Positions 1 through 9,009 of a stretch of 64,000 bases of DNA are shown one piece after another. Under the pieces are notes generated by a model. The model saw only the letters and a list, made by a program, of their open reading frames with translations. It did no database searches and was not told the DNA's origin. Positions within the stretch are counted from its first letter, which is position 1. Each line of letters begins with the position of its first letter. Both the position numbers and the translations under genes were made by a program. Source of the stretch: Bacteroidota bacterium (GTDB lineage: Bacteria > Bacteroidota > Bacteroidia > Chitinophagales > Chitinophagaceae). Where the stretch lies: assembly GCA_023386555.1 (NCBI GenBank), contig JAEWJK010000014.1, positions 1 to 64,000 of the forward strand, given 5' to 3'.

Positions 1-88
1 CAGCAATTTTGAGCGAGGCATCATAAGTATCAAGACGCCCTCTCTGCTTTTCGGGAATTGTCATAATAGATAATTCAAGTTTACACAT
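1..88 (-). CDS. Partial open frame at window edge, unidentified
   Basis: A minus-strand frame is open from an ATG at 88-86 (or an internal ATG at 64-62) to the left edge of the window. It reads MTIPEKQRGRLDTYDASLKI after the second ATG. Codon choice and composition look like genuine coding sequence, but only about 29 codons are visible and I do not recognise the family. The first ATG lies inside a perfect inverted repeat (80-106), so the second ATG is the safer start. It could be the N-terminus of any protein. Confidence 0.3.
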   Translation of the reverse strand, partial: MCKLELSIMTIPEKQRGRLDTYDASLKIA

Positions 89-89
89 T

Positions 90-480
90 TAGTTCGAATG
101 TGTAAAGCGATTTCAGGACGAGACAGGAGTAGTCTCGTCTTTAGGCACGACCAAAGCCATAATAAGTTCTCCCAAAGATGGTTAACCTGAAAGGATCATT
201 TTGTTCCACGCTATTGGGCTGAGAATACGTGAATAACGCATGGAACGTTATTTAAAATGAAGGCGAGATGCAATTATGTATGACGAGGATATGAAGGGAC
301 TATGGCTCAAGGTGCAATGGGCATAGGGTGAAACGGGATGAACTCACCGTGTTTGTTCAAAGTTTCGGCCAGGGAATATGCGATGCCCAGTTGAATAAAA
401 AGAACATATTGGTATTAGACAGAACAATTGCCGTACTATGGATGAAACACCAGCAATGATTTTCAGCTAAAGGGTAAATT
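90..480 (+). ncRNA. Hairpin-rich non-coding stretch, possible group II intron 5' part
   Basis: No convincing reading frame crosses this stretch on either strand. It holds several strong inverted repeats: TTTACACATT/AATGTGTAAA at 80-106, GACGAGAC/GTCTCGTC at 117-139, GTTCCA/TGGAAC at about 203-246 and CTATG/CATAG at about 300-326. The plus strand is purine-rich and contains GTGAATAACGCATGGAACGTT-like text near 229-250, which reminds me of domain I of bacterial group II introns. No domain V hairpin and no reverse transcriptase frame is visible, so it would be a truncated copy. Another structured RNA is equally possible. Confidence 0.25.
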
Positions 481-539
481 CTGTGGTTGTTTGTTGGAAG
501 TATGGTTGTCTGTCACAAGACCAACAATGGCAAAGCATT

Positions 540-1005
540 TTATTGGTTAATCTTCACCCTGAAATTCCCCGATATACGGTGCTTGCCGTTTGCTACATCT
601 TTATACGCAATATTGAACCATCCTTCCCTGAAGCCACCGATAGCCGGGTCATTACGGGTCATATATATTTCGGGATTATGGACAGCATAATCGAAAGTAA
701 CCTGTGTGCCGTCTACATAGCATTCACTTCCTGCTATATAAGCCACGCCGCTATTGGTAAACCATACCTTGAAGTTCACCCCTTTCCCATTCTCTTCGAT
801 CTTTATTGTATGAAATACCGGATCATCATGCGTTGAAGTGAGTATGGGTGTGCTTGAAGCTGGCGTACCATTTACAGTATATTCAATTCCGTCTTTTTTA
901 TATATCGCATACAAACGTGCAGCATTGGCACAGGTATAATAGTTTGAATGATAATCGTAGCCGTTACCGCTTGGCGAACCGGTATTAAAATATATCCTGT
1001 GATTT
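540..1005 (-). pseudogene. 5'-truncated gene remnant, unknown secreted-type protein
   Basis: A minus-strand frame is open from just after a TGA near 1006 down to the TAA at 540. The first ATG (914) is well inside the open frame, and the residues before it (for example NTGSPSGNGYDYHSNYYTC) look like real protein, so the visible piece seems to be the C-terminal ~150 residues of a longer protein that lost its start. The text is rich in Gly, Asn, Tyr and Trp (GFREGWFNIAYKD), as in secreted beta-sandwich or carbohydrate-active domains. I cannot name the family. The upstream 175 bases carry no in-frame continuation. Confidence 0.4.
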
Positions 1006-1180
1006 CACAAATATTCTTGATGGATCGTGAGTAAGTCGTGAGTCTTCATGAGATGTCTCGCTTAATCATATGATTAGTAGCATAAACTCGTGATAGGTTC
1101 AAATCCGAGTGGAATTATGTGAACTAACAATTCGGAAATGTTTTCTAAATTGATTAATTGCCATTCCAGCTTAATAGCTT
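1006..1180. other. Short intergenic stretch with palindromes, no gene
   Basis: No gene is seen here. It contains a perfect 14-base palindrome TAATCATATGATTA at 1063-1076, a direct repeat TCGTGAGT (near 1026 and 1037) and an ACTCG/CGAGT stem around a tRNA T-loop-like GGTTCAAATCC near 1097. No complete tRNA can be folded. It looks like the junction of a rearranged or decayed segment next to the truncated gene. Confidence 0.3.
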
Positions 1181-3097
1181 TCAATTCAATAAGACTAACC
1201 AACCACTAATTAATGGAAGTTTATTGTGTACATTAATAATGTAGTAATATGTTGCAGGAGATAATCTTTTTCCCCGTGATTTTCCATCCCAACCAGTGAA
1301 TTTATTTGTATAAAATAGCTGTTGACCATACCTGTTGAATATACTTACAGCTGCACCGGTATATGTTTCTATGCCTTTGATGTTCCATGTATCATTAATT
1401 CCATCTCCATTTGGAGAGAATGCATTTGGAATACCTAGTTTTTTAAACACATGAACAGTCATTGTATCCGAGGCTGATCTACATCCTGCATTAGAAACAA
1501 CATTCAATATGTATGATGTATCAACTACAGGGTAGGCCAGAGTGGTTAATGAATGAACTGAAATAATGTTTGCTCCCATCCAGTAATAATTGATACTATC
1601 TCCTGCTACGTTTCCGGAGAGTTGAACTGCAGATCCTTCCATTATACTTTGGTCAGGTCCTGCATTTGCAACAGGTTTACTTATAACATTGATAATGATC
1701 GCTGCTGTGTCTGCACAACCTGAAACATTTTTTCCGACTACCGTGTATGTTGTTGAATCAGCCGGATACATTATAACCGTAGCTGCGTTATCAGCAGATA
1801 TTGCTGATGCAGGATACCATTTATAGTTGTCGGCACCAGACGCTATTACCTGTACGCTATCACCTTCACATAACATTGTTTCTGCCTGGCTGATATTTAT
1901 TACTGGCTTAGGATGCACCGCAACAATAATAGAATCAAGCCTGCTGCAACTTCCATTCACTGCATTTCCATAATATTTACCTGCATGTATTTGCTGCGCA
2001 TTATTGATGGTTGCCGAAGAGCCATTTGCAACAAACCCATTGGGCCCGGACCATGATACATTATTGGCAGATGATGAAAGTATAATATTACCACCTTCAC
2101 ATAATGGTGTATTAACAGTGGCTGCAACAGGTGGATTATTCAACATCTCTACACTTAATATTGCTGAGGCTACACGGCATTGCGGTGTATTCATATTACC
2201 TGCTTCTGCTGCTGTGAGCCTAAATGAATAAATGCCTGCTAATGTTGTTGCAGGAAAATTGCGGATATAGTTTAATGAAGTAGCACCAACAATATCTGAC
2301 CAGGCACCTCCATTTGTACGTTGTTGCCATTGAACAACCGGATTATTAAAACCTACAGAAACATTTCCATTGAACGTATAGGTTTGAGATGTGCCTTCAC
2401 AAAGAGATACAGATGAAGCAGATGTTCCGGCAATTGAAGTGGTGATCTGTGGTCCGCAAGCCCGGAAAGTAATATCATCTAATGCAAGATCGTTACCACA
2501 ACCTCCCTGTGAATTATTAATGATCCTTAATACAACATCAGATGTTGAAGATGGAGTAGTGAAATAAAAACCAAACTGCTTCCATTCAGGTGAATTGGTT
2601 GCAGCGATCTGAGCCGTGTTATACGATTGAAGCAAAGTACCATCAGTTCTTTCTATACTAAATGTAAGATTAGGTTGATTACCATTGCCACCACATGCTG
2701 TGGGCTTAAGGATGTTGAGTATCCACGCTGCAAATTCGTAAGTAGTATTACCACACAAATTTCTTACAGTATCTAAATAAAAAGCACTTGGTTGCAGCGA
2801 TGCATTCACCAGCATGAAATATCCATTTGCATCACCCGTATGATCGGTAATAGAATGCCAGGTGGCTCCAAAACAATTATTGGTTGCGTTTCTTATTGAG
2901 TAAAAGCCATCATTCGGACAATCGGCTGAGGAGTATTGATAGCTTGTTGTAGCTGCAGCTAAAGAAGATCCAGGATTTGATCCTGCACCAAATGTGATAT
3001 TCACGATAGGATCTCCTAAGCTTCCATTGCATATTTGTGCAATTGCATTTTGCACAATCAATAACAACACTATCAATACCGTCCAACGCTTCATCAT
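1181..3097 (-). CDS. Large secreted Ig/PKD-like protein with gliding-type C-terminal domain
   Basis: 638 residues with an N-terminal signal peptide (MKRWTVLIVLLLIVQNAIAQ; the second Met is the better start). Residues ~20-215 form a beta-sandwich region ending in a cysteine- and Asp-containing motif (CGNDLALDDITFRACG), as in choice-of-anchor/CBM-like domains. Three to four Ig/PKD-like repeats follow. The last ~85 residues (IPNAFSPNGDGINDTWNIKG to the end) are the gliding-motility-associated C-terminal domain (CHU_C, type B T9SS signal), so the protein is predicted to be exported by T9SS to the surface or medium. No enzyme motif is visible; adhesion or polysaccharide binding is inferred. It is followed on the same strand 86 bases upstream by the GH3 gene but is probably a separate unit. 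Confidence 0.8.
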   Translation of the reverse strand: MMKRWTVLIVLLLIVQNAIAQICNGSLGDPIVNITFGAGSNPGSSLAAATTSYQYSSADCPNDGFYSIRNATNNCFGATWHSITDHTGDANGYFMLVNASLQPSAFYLDTVRNLCGNTTYEFAAWILNILKPTACGGNGNQPNLTFSIERTDGTLLQSYNTAQIAATNSPEWKQFGFYFTTPSSTSDVVLRIINNSQGGCGNDLALDDITFRACGPQITTSIAGTSASSVSLCEGTSQTYTFNGNVSVGFNNPVVQWQQRTNGGAWSDIVGATSLNYIRNFPATTLAGIYSFRLTAAEAGNMNTPQCRVASAILSVEMLNNPPVAATVNTPLCEGGNIILSSSANNVSWSGPNGFVANGSSATINNAQQIHAGKYYGNAVNGSCSRLDSIIVAVHPKPVINISQAETMLCEGDSVQVIASGADNYKWYPASAISADNAATVIMYPADSTTYTVVGKNVSGCADTAAIIINVISKPVANAGPDQSIMEGSAVQLSGNVAGDSINYYWMGANIISVHSLTTLAYPVVDTSYILNVVSNAGCRSASDTMTVHVFKKLGIPNAFSPNGDGINDTWNIKGIETYTGAAVSIFNRYGQQLFYTNKFTGWDGKSRGKRLSPATYYYIINVHNKLPLISGWLVLLN

Positions 3098-3182
3098 TAA
3101 TGCAGGGAATTAGCCGGCATGAAAATAAATAATCTAACTACATTTATACTAATGCAGATCAGTAAAAATGGTGTGATTCTTT

Positions 3183-5348
3183 TTATAGTTTCACGTTAGC
3201 ATTCAACACAATATCTCTTGAAGAACCTCCAACAAGAATAGTGTACATTCCTCCATCTTTTACCCATTCATTGGTTGCATCATTAAAATACCGGAATGCA
3301 TCTTCATTTAAAGTAATAGTGATCGTTTTTTGCTCTCCGGGTTTTAAAAACACTTTCTCAAACCCTTTTAATTCTTTTTCAGGTCTTGGCAGCAAAGCTT
3401 TTGGTTGACCAACATATAACTGTGCTACTTCTGCACCTGCAAGTTTACCAGTATTCTTTATTGTGAAAGTTGCGGCAACATTTTTACCGGAAGTTTTTAT
3501 TTTAAGATCGCTGTACTTAAAAGAAGTGTAAGACAGACCATGACCAAAAGCAAACTGCGGATCTACCTTATAAGTATCATAATAACGATAGCCTACATAA
3601 ATATCATCAAGATAATTAACGATAAGTTTGTTGGTATCGCCAGGATATTCACCCAAGGCATGCGAGCCATGATCTTCTAATTTTTTAGGAAACGTCATTG
3701 GTAATTTACCAGAAGGATTTACCTGACCAAAGATGATCTTAGCCAGCGCATTTCCACCTTCCATACCTGCATACCAGCTTTGTATAATGGCTGGTGTATT
3801 ATCGATCCACTGCGTCATATCAATAGCACCACCACCCATCAACACCACAATCGTTTTTGGATTTGCTTTTAATACTGCTTTGATCAATTCATTTTGACCG
3901 AAAGGCATTTGCATATCGGGCTTGTCAGTATCTTCTGCATCATAAGCATTATCTCTCCATACTGAATAATCATAACCATGTGTCCATCCACCAACAAAAA
4001 CAACCATATCAGCTTTGGATGCCGCCTGCACTGCTTCATTGATCAAATCAACATTTGCCGAAGCACCTCGTTTAATATCATATCCCTGGGCATAAGAGAT
4101 ATTGACTGAATTACCCGCAATATTCTTTAGACCTTGTAACGGCGTGATCTCATAATTGGCTCTCACCTGTGAACTACCTCCACCCATTGATTGTTTACGA
4201 TCTGCATTCATACCAATAACCGCAATTGATTTTACAGCTGATCTATTTAATGGCAGCATACTATTGCTATTCTTTAACAGCACCATACCTTCTTCAGCAA
4301 TTTTTGCTACAGTAGCCTGGTGTTCTTTTGTATTGTATGATCCTTTTTTACGTGTACCGTCAATCATCTTAGTTTTATACATCACATATAAAATGCGACG
4401 AACCTTTTCATCAATAAGATACTCAGGAAACTTACCAGCTTTTACCAGGGCAACAACTGTATCACCCATCCAGAATTTACCATAGTTTGGATTTGGTAAC
4501 ATATGAAGATCGGTTCCCATTTCCAGATCCATTCCATTCCATAAAGCCTGCATAGTATTGTGAACGGCATCCCAATCACTCATTGCAATGCCTTTGAACT
4601 TCCATTCATTTCTTAGAATATGTGTAAGGAGGTAATGATTTTCTGAAGCCCATTGTCCCCTGAATTTATTGTAAGCACCCATGATGGTATTGGCTCCTGC
4701 TTCCTGTATCGCTGCTTTAAAACCCGGAAGATAAATTTCTCTTAACGCTCTTTCACTCATGTGTACATCTATAGTAAAACGTTTTGTTTCCTGGTTGTTG
4801 GCAGCATAATGTTTAACACAAGCTGATATACCCTGGTCTTGAATTCCTTTAATATTACCTACCACCATTCTTGAAGTGAGATAAGGATCTTCACTTAAGT
4901 ATTCGAAGTTTCTACCATTTAATGGAGAACGAATGATGTTGATACCAGGACCAAGAATAACATCTTTTCCGCGATAGTTTGCTTCGCTTCCTAAGACAGA
5001 TCCGAATGCATAACCAAGTTTGGGATTCCATGTTGCGGCAAGACAAACACCCACTGGTAAATATGTTCCGGAGTCGAGTAGGTTGTTATCTAGATTCCAA
5101 TCTCTTCCATGTTCAGGACGAACACCATGTGGTCCATCTGAAGTAGTGAGTTCCGGTATATTCAATCTTTTAACACCACCTGAAGTAAAAGATGAAGATG
5201 CATGTATCATATTCACTTTTTCTTCCAAAGTCATTTGCTTTATAAGACTATTGATCTTCTTAAGTGTATCACCAGTTTGTGCATTTACGTTTACTATAAA
5301 ACATGCAGTGATGACAACAACCAGGCCTGTAGTTAGTTTCTTTTTCAT
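3183..5348 (-). CDS. GH3 beta-glucosidase
   Basis: 721 residues with a signal peptide ending near VNAQ (~residue 24), so periplasmic or exported. The order is GH3 N-terminal barrel (~30-330), the GH3 C-terminal alpha/beta sandwich (~350-570) and a fibronectin-III-like domain (~620-715), the usual BglX-type architecture and length. The nucleophile motif GIAMSDWDAVH places the catalytic Asp near residue 258, and KHYAANNQE is the conserved KH(F/Y) substrate loop. The enzyme should release glucose from the non-reducing ends of beta-glucan oligosaccharides. Its ATG overlaps the stop of the upstream GH5 gene (ATGA), showing translational coupling within the beta-glucan operon. Confidence 0.93.
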   Translation of the reverse strand: MKKKLTTGLVVVITACFIVNVNAQTGDTLKKINSLIKQMTLEEKVNMIHASSSFTSGGVKRLNIPELTTSDGPHGVRPEHGRDWNLDNNLLDSGTYLPVGVCLAATWNPKLGYAFGSVLGSEANYRGKDVILGPGINIIRSPLNGRNFEYLSEDPYLTSRMVVGNIKGIQDQGISACVKHYAANNQETKRFTIDVHMSERALREIYLPGFKAAIQEAGANTIMGAYNKFRGQWASENHYLLTHILRNEWKFKGIAMSDWDAVHNTMQALWNGMDLEMGTDLHMLPNPNYGKFWMGDTVVALVKAGKFPEYLIDEKVRRILYVMYKTKMIDGTRKKGSYNTKEHQATVAKIAEEGMVLLKNSNSMLPLNRSAVKSIAVIGMNADRKQSMGGGSSQVRANYEITPLQGLKNIAGNSVNISYAQGYDIKRGASANVDLINEAVQAASKADMVVFVGGWTHGYDYSVWRDNAYDAEDTDKPDMQMPFGQNELIKAVLKANPKTIVVLMGGGAIDMTQWIDNTPAIIQSWYAGMEGGNALAKIIFGQVNPSGKLPMTFPKKLEDHGSHALGEYPGDTNKLIVNYLDDIYVGYRYYDTYKVDPQFAFGHGLSYTSFKYSDLKIKTSGKNVAATFTIKNTGKLAGAEVAQLYVGQPKALLPRPEKELKGFEKVFLKPGEQKTITITLNEDAFRYFNDATNEWVKDGGMYTILVGGSSRDIVLNANVKL

Positions 5349-7111
5349 TTGTGATTGATATTAGCAGTAGTACTCTGATAAATGAATTGTATGTAATTGA
5401 GGTTAATGGCTCCTTTAAAAATTAATAGTTTTATTGAGTTTGATCCTTTCTTCAATTGTACTGTTGTAGTTATTGAACTTTGCCATGAAGTATAAGATAT
5501 GGTAGGCTCAAGATCGATTATTGCAGATGGGTAATCGTTTATCATGAACTGAACTTTTCCTTTTACAGGAGCAGCATAACGGAGATCAATATTGTACGAT
5601 CCTTCATGATCTGCAAAGACAGTATAGTGCAACCATTCACCATCTTCTGTCCAACCAATACTATAACCATTCGACACAGAATCATTGCAGGCTTCTATAT
5701 CAACACCATCATTTCGATATTGCCAGCCTTTGTTCCATTCTGTTCTTTTACCGGTAGATACCCAATAGTTACCTGAATCAACATCATAATATGCATAGTT
5801 GATACGGCCCATATCGTAATCAACGGCATATAAAATTGATTGGTTGTTTATAATATTTTTATTGAAAGGAATCACTGTTTTTGAAGTGACCTGCCTGATC
5901 ATTGCATCAATTACATCCCGATGAATAATGTTGTTGGATATGTTTGCATCTACAGCAAACTGCAATAATGCTTTGGATGCTGCTAATTGAGTTGGCTTCT
6001 CTCCTTTTCCTTTCCAATAATCAATGATCTTTTTATATCCATCATTCATCTTCACCTCAAGCGGATTATTAATACCAGACTTCTTTAAAGGCCACCAGGC
6101 CCAGCCAATTTTATTTTTTTCTAATAGTTCTATTGTAGATGTGAACCATGTATTTGAATTTTCACCTGATTCTCCCATCCAGATTGGAACATTATATTGC
6201 TCCCTGTAATCAAGAAACTTCTGAATAGAATTTTGATCAGTATGATTCCAGTATTTATGAAAGCTCATGATCAAATTATCATCCCAAAGCGGAAACATAT
6301 TATCATAATTGTTTCCCCAGCAATTTCCTTCGATAATGATGATGTGTTTTTTATCAACTTTCCTGATTGCAGTAGTGATGTCTTTCAATAACTGCGTTAA
6401 TGGTTCATTTTTATTTTCAGCACAGCCATTTTTATCAGTTGCATTTTCAAAACCCCAGTTGGGTTCATTGATAAGATCGTATGCACCGATCCATTCTTCA
6501 TTTGCATAACGGCTTGCCAGCTTTTCCCACAAAGCGATCGTTTTTTGTCTATTCAATTCGCTTTGCCATAATGAAGGTTTTGATGTATCTCTATCGGCGA
6601 TAGCATTATCATTTCCTTGCCCACCCGGTGCTGCATGAAGATCTAAAATGAGATATATCTTATTTGCTTTACACCAGCTTAAAAGATTGTCTGTAAGATC
6701 AAAACCTTTTTTTAACCAGGTGTGTTTTCCCGGGACTGGTTCCTCTTCAACGGGTAATGTAAAGAGGTTATAATGCATTGGCAGACGAACAGAATTAAAA
6801 CCCCAGGCAGCCAAAGAATCAATATCTGCTTTGGTGCAATGATTCTTCAGCCAGGCTTCATAGAATTTTTCTGTTATTTCATCGCCTGCTAATTCTTTTA
6901 TTTTTCTTTTGATATCATGCTGTGCTATCGCTACTCCTGATAATTGCAGCATGTAAGGTTCCTGCAACATCCAGCCCCCAAGCCCCATTCCACGAAGAAT
7001 AATCTCTTCGCCTTTATTATTGATAATTCTTTTACCATGAACTGTTAATCCCTGACAAAAAGAACCAGTAATACAAATAAGGAATAATATCGTAATAGTG
7101 ATATACTTCAT
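5345..7111 (-). CDS. GH5 endo-glucanase with C-terminal CBM6-like domain
   Basis: 588 residues with a signal peptide ending at GSFCQ. The GH5 barrel spans ~25-365: ILRGMGLGGW at the start, NSVRLPMHYN, LDLHAAPGGQG, the acid/base motif LINEPNW (Glu ~216) and the nucleophile motif IWMGESGEN (Glu ~314). The C-terminal ~140 residues (EACNDSVSNGYSIGWTEDGEWLHYTV onward) look like a CBM6-type beta-sandwich. The enzyme is expected to cut beta-1,4 or mixed-linkage glucan, or to trim beta-1,3-glucan oligomers with its GH16 and GH3 neighbours. Exact linkage specificity cannot be read from sequence. It overlaps the GH3 gene by four bases. Confidence 0.9.
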   Translation of the reverse strand: MKYITITILFLICITGSFCQGLTVHGKRIINNKGEEIILRGMGLGGWMLQEPYMLQLSGVAIAQHDIKRKIKELAGDEITEKFYEAWLKNHCTKADIDSLAAWGFNSVRLPMHYNLFTLPVEEEPVPGKHTWLKKGFDLTDNLLSWCKANKIYLILDLHAAPGGQGNDNAIADRDTSKPSLWQSELNRQKTIALWEKLASRYANEEWIGAYDLINEPNWGFENATDKNGCAENKNEPLTQLLKDITTAIRKVDKKHIIIIEGNCWGNNYDNMFPLWDDNLIMSFHKYWNHTDQNSIQKFLDYREQYNVPIWMGESGENSNTWFTSTIELLEKNKIGWAWWPLKKSGINNPLEVKMNDGYKKIIDYWKGKGEKPTQLAASKALLQFAVDANISNNIIHRDVIDAMIRQVTSKTVIPFNKNIINNQSILYAVDYDMGRINYAYYDVDSGNYWVSTGKRTEWNKGWQYRNDGVDIEACNDSVSNGYSIGWTEDGEWLHYTVFADHEGSYNIDLRYAAPVKGKVQFMINDYPSAIIDLEPTISYTSWQSSITTTVQLKKGSNSIKLLIFKGAINLNYIQFIYQSTTANINHK

Positions 7112-7233
7112 TGCGATGAAAAGAATTACAGAATAAGGATGGTGAGCACCAGGCTTGAAAACCCAGTGCTACCCCTTATGATTGCTTGCTAAAAACGATT
7201 GATCTAAAATCTATGCACAACAATGAGAAAAAA

Positions 7234-8082
7234 CTATTCAATCATTTTATATACTCTTACGTAATCTACTTCCATTGCTTTAGGGAAGATGGTATCATCA
7301 ACACCCTGTGCACCACCCCAATTTCCACCAACAGCCAGATTCAGTAACAGATGAAAACGTTTATCGAACGGCCATGCTGCAGATCCTTTTCCTTCATTGA
7401 TGAAAGTGAACATTAGCTGATCATCGATATAACCTCTTACAGCATATGGCGTCCAGTCGACCCGATATTTATGAAACTCGGTTGTTGCAGTTGGAACGAT
7501 CATATGTGTACCTTTCTGAGTACCGATGCTATGGTTATACGCTTGTGTGTGTACAGTGACATGCACTTTGTTAAGATCATAACCTACATGTTCCATAATA
7601 TCTATCTCACCGCTTTTTGGCCAGTCACCATAAGCCCAATCTGTAGGCAACATCCATATAGCAGGCCATGTACCTCTACCTGCAGGAAGTTTGGCTCTGA
7701 TCTCAAACCTGCCATATAAAAAATCACCTTTGTTTTTTGTTACCAATCTTGCTGAACTATAATTCTTTCCATTGATGGGTTCTTTGATCGCAGTAATTAC
7801 AAGACTTCCATCCTCTACTTTAGCATTGTTAAGCGAATTTGTGTAATACTGCAACTCGTTATTGCCCCAACCATTTCCACCAATGTCGTAACCCCATTTT
7901 GTTGCATCAGGTAATCCATTTGTAGTAAACTCATCGGCCCATACCGGGTTATTTTCAAATTGCCAGTTCTTGTCAACCGGAGGCTGCGGTGTAAAAACTC
8001 CACCACCTCCACCAGATGATTTCTTTGAACATGCTGATGAGAACAACACCAGCATGTAGAATATAATATTGATCATTCTCAT
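7234..8082 (-). CDS. GH16 family endo-beta-glucanase (laminarinase-like) lipoprotein
   Basis: 282 residues. The N-terminus has a lipobox (LFSSAC) followed by SKKSSGGGGG, so it is a lipoprotein, probably surface-displayed, with a glycine linker before the enzyme. The GH16 domain spans ~45-280. GEIDIMEHVG (~158-167) is the E-x-D-x-x-E active-site signature, with the nucleophile and acid/base Glu and the helper Asp all kept. The extra Met between Asp and Glu is typical of laminarinase/lichenase-type members. It should make the first endo-cut in beta-1,3- or mixed-linkage glucan at the cell surface and hand oligosaccharides to the SusCD pair upstream in the operon. Confidence 0.93.
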   Translation of the reverse strand: MRMINIIFYMLVLFSSACSKKSSGGGGGVFTPQPPVDKNWQFENNPVWADEFTTNGLPDATKWGYDIGGNGWGNNELQYYTNSLNNAKVEDGSLVITAIKEPINGKNYSSARLVTKNKGDFLYGRFEIRAKLPAGRGTWPAIWMLPTDWAYGDWPKSGEIDIMEHVGYDLNKVHVTVHTQAYNHSIGTQKGTHMIVPTATTEFHKYRVDWTPYAVRGYIDDQLMFTFINEGKGSAAWPFDKRFHLLLNLAVGGNWGGAQGVDDTIFPKAMEVDYVRVYKMIE

Positions 8083-8101
8083 GGTTCTTTAATTCATCAG
8101 A

Positions 8102-8983
8102 TTAAATAGATACAAAAGTGAACTGCCATGCTCCCCATCCATAATCTAACTTCAACACCATTCTTGCTGGAGTTAATGAAACGATCTGGTAGGTAACACT
8201 AGCTTCAGGTGCAGGGACTGCAGCATTTGTTGTTCCGGCTTTATATAAACCAAGATGAGCACCTGTACCCGTTACTTTTAGTTGAGTGTTATTTATAACC
8301 TCGAACGTAAAGTTGTTACTGTTTGACCATGCCTGGAATTGTACAGGAATTGCTGATGCGGGATAACATCCAACAGCAGGCATTCCTGCAGGATGTGGGT
8401 TTCCTGCTTCTTCATCAACATAAAAATCTCCTTTATTATTATAGGCAAACACATTCCCGATCTTCGTGAAAGTATATTCGTCATTAAACAAACATGATCT
8501 CGAGGTAACATCTGCAAGATTATTTGCCCACCATGTTGCGCTATAATCTGGCGGACCAATCCAAAGTGCTCCTGCTTCAGGTGCAAGTTTCCAGGTTCTT
8601 GTACTGTTATTGGTAAGGATTTTAAATGGAGTGATCGCTGCCGGATCATCAATAGCCACATTCACTGTTTGAGATGCAGTATCTAATCCACTTTGCCCAT
8701 AAGCCAACAACTTGACTACATAAGTTCCTTTATCAGGAAAATAAACGGTATCTACCTGCTTACCTTGTACATAAGCACCGGTTGCTTTATCCCAATCGTA
8801 ACGATAACTGTTAGAAGATGTACTGGTGAGTAAGTATTTATTTACCTGTCCTGAAATAGGTGTTACTGTAAAAGATGCATCAGGCTTTGGCATGAGGTCG
8901 GCTACATCGTATTTACATGCTGAAAATATTGTGGCCGACAATATTGCCACGAGGCAGGTTTGTCTGTTTATAAAATGTTTCAT
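8102..8983 (-). CDS. PKD-domain surface lipoprotein, SusE/F-position glycan-binding protein
   Basis: 293 residues with a lipobox (IFSAC, Cys ~22), so outer-membrane lipoprotein. Residues ~35-110 are a PKD-like beta-sandwich (GQVNKYLLTSTSSNSYRYDW, DKGTYVVKLLAYG). The remaining ~180 residues include many aromatics (WKLAPEAGALWIGPP, ATWWANNLADV, YGWGAWQFTF), suited to stacking on sugar rings. No catalytic signature is seen. Its place right after SusD and before GH16 is that of a surface glycan-binding protein in beta-glucan loci, and that role is inferred from context. The end of the protein is 19 bases from the GH16 start. Confidence 0.75.
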   Translation of the reverse strand: MKHFINRQTCLVAILSATIFSACKYDVADLMPKPDASFTVTPISGQVNKYLLTSTSSNSYRYDWDKATGAYVQGKQVDTVYFPDKGTYVVKLLAYGQSGLDTASQTVNVAIDDPAAITPFKILTNNSTRTWKLAPEAGALWIGPPDYSATWWANNLADVTSRSCLFNDEYTFTKIGNVFAYNNKGDFYVDEEAGNPHPAGMPAVGCYPASAIPVQFQAWSNSNNFTFEVINNTQLKVTGTGAHLGLYKAGTTNAAVPAPEASVTYQIVSLTPARMVLKLDYGWGAWQFTFVSI

Positions 8984-9009
8984 TGTTTACTTTTTAGTGA
9001 TGTAGTAAA

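Noticed and set aside
483..836. Plus-strand open frame of 117 codons
   Set aside because: It lies opposite the minus-strand remnant at 540-1005, which has the more protein-like composition; it is read as a shadow.
1080..1125. tRNA-like T-loop text (GGTTCAAATCC)
   Set aside because: The flanking bases do not form a T stem, and no acceptor, D or anticodon arm can be placed around it.
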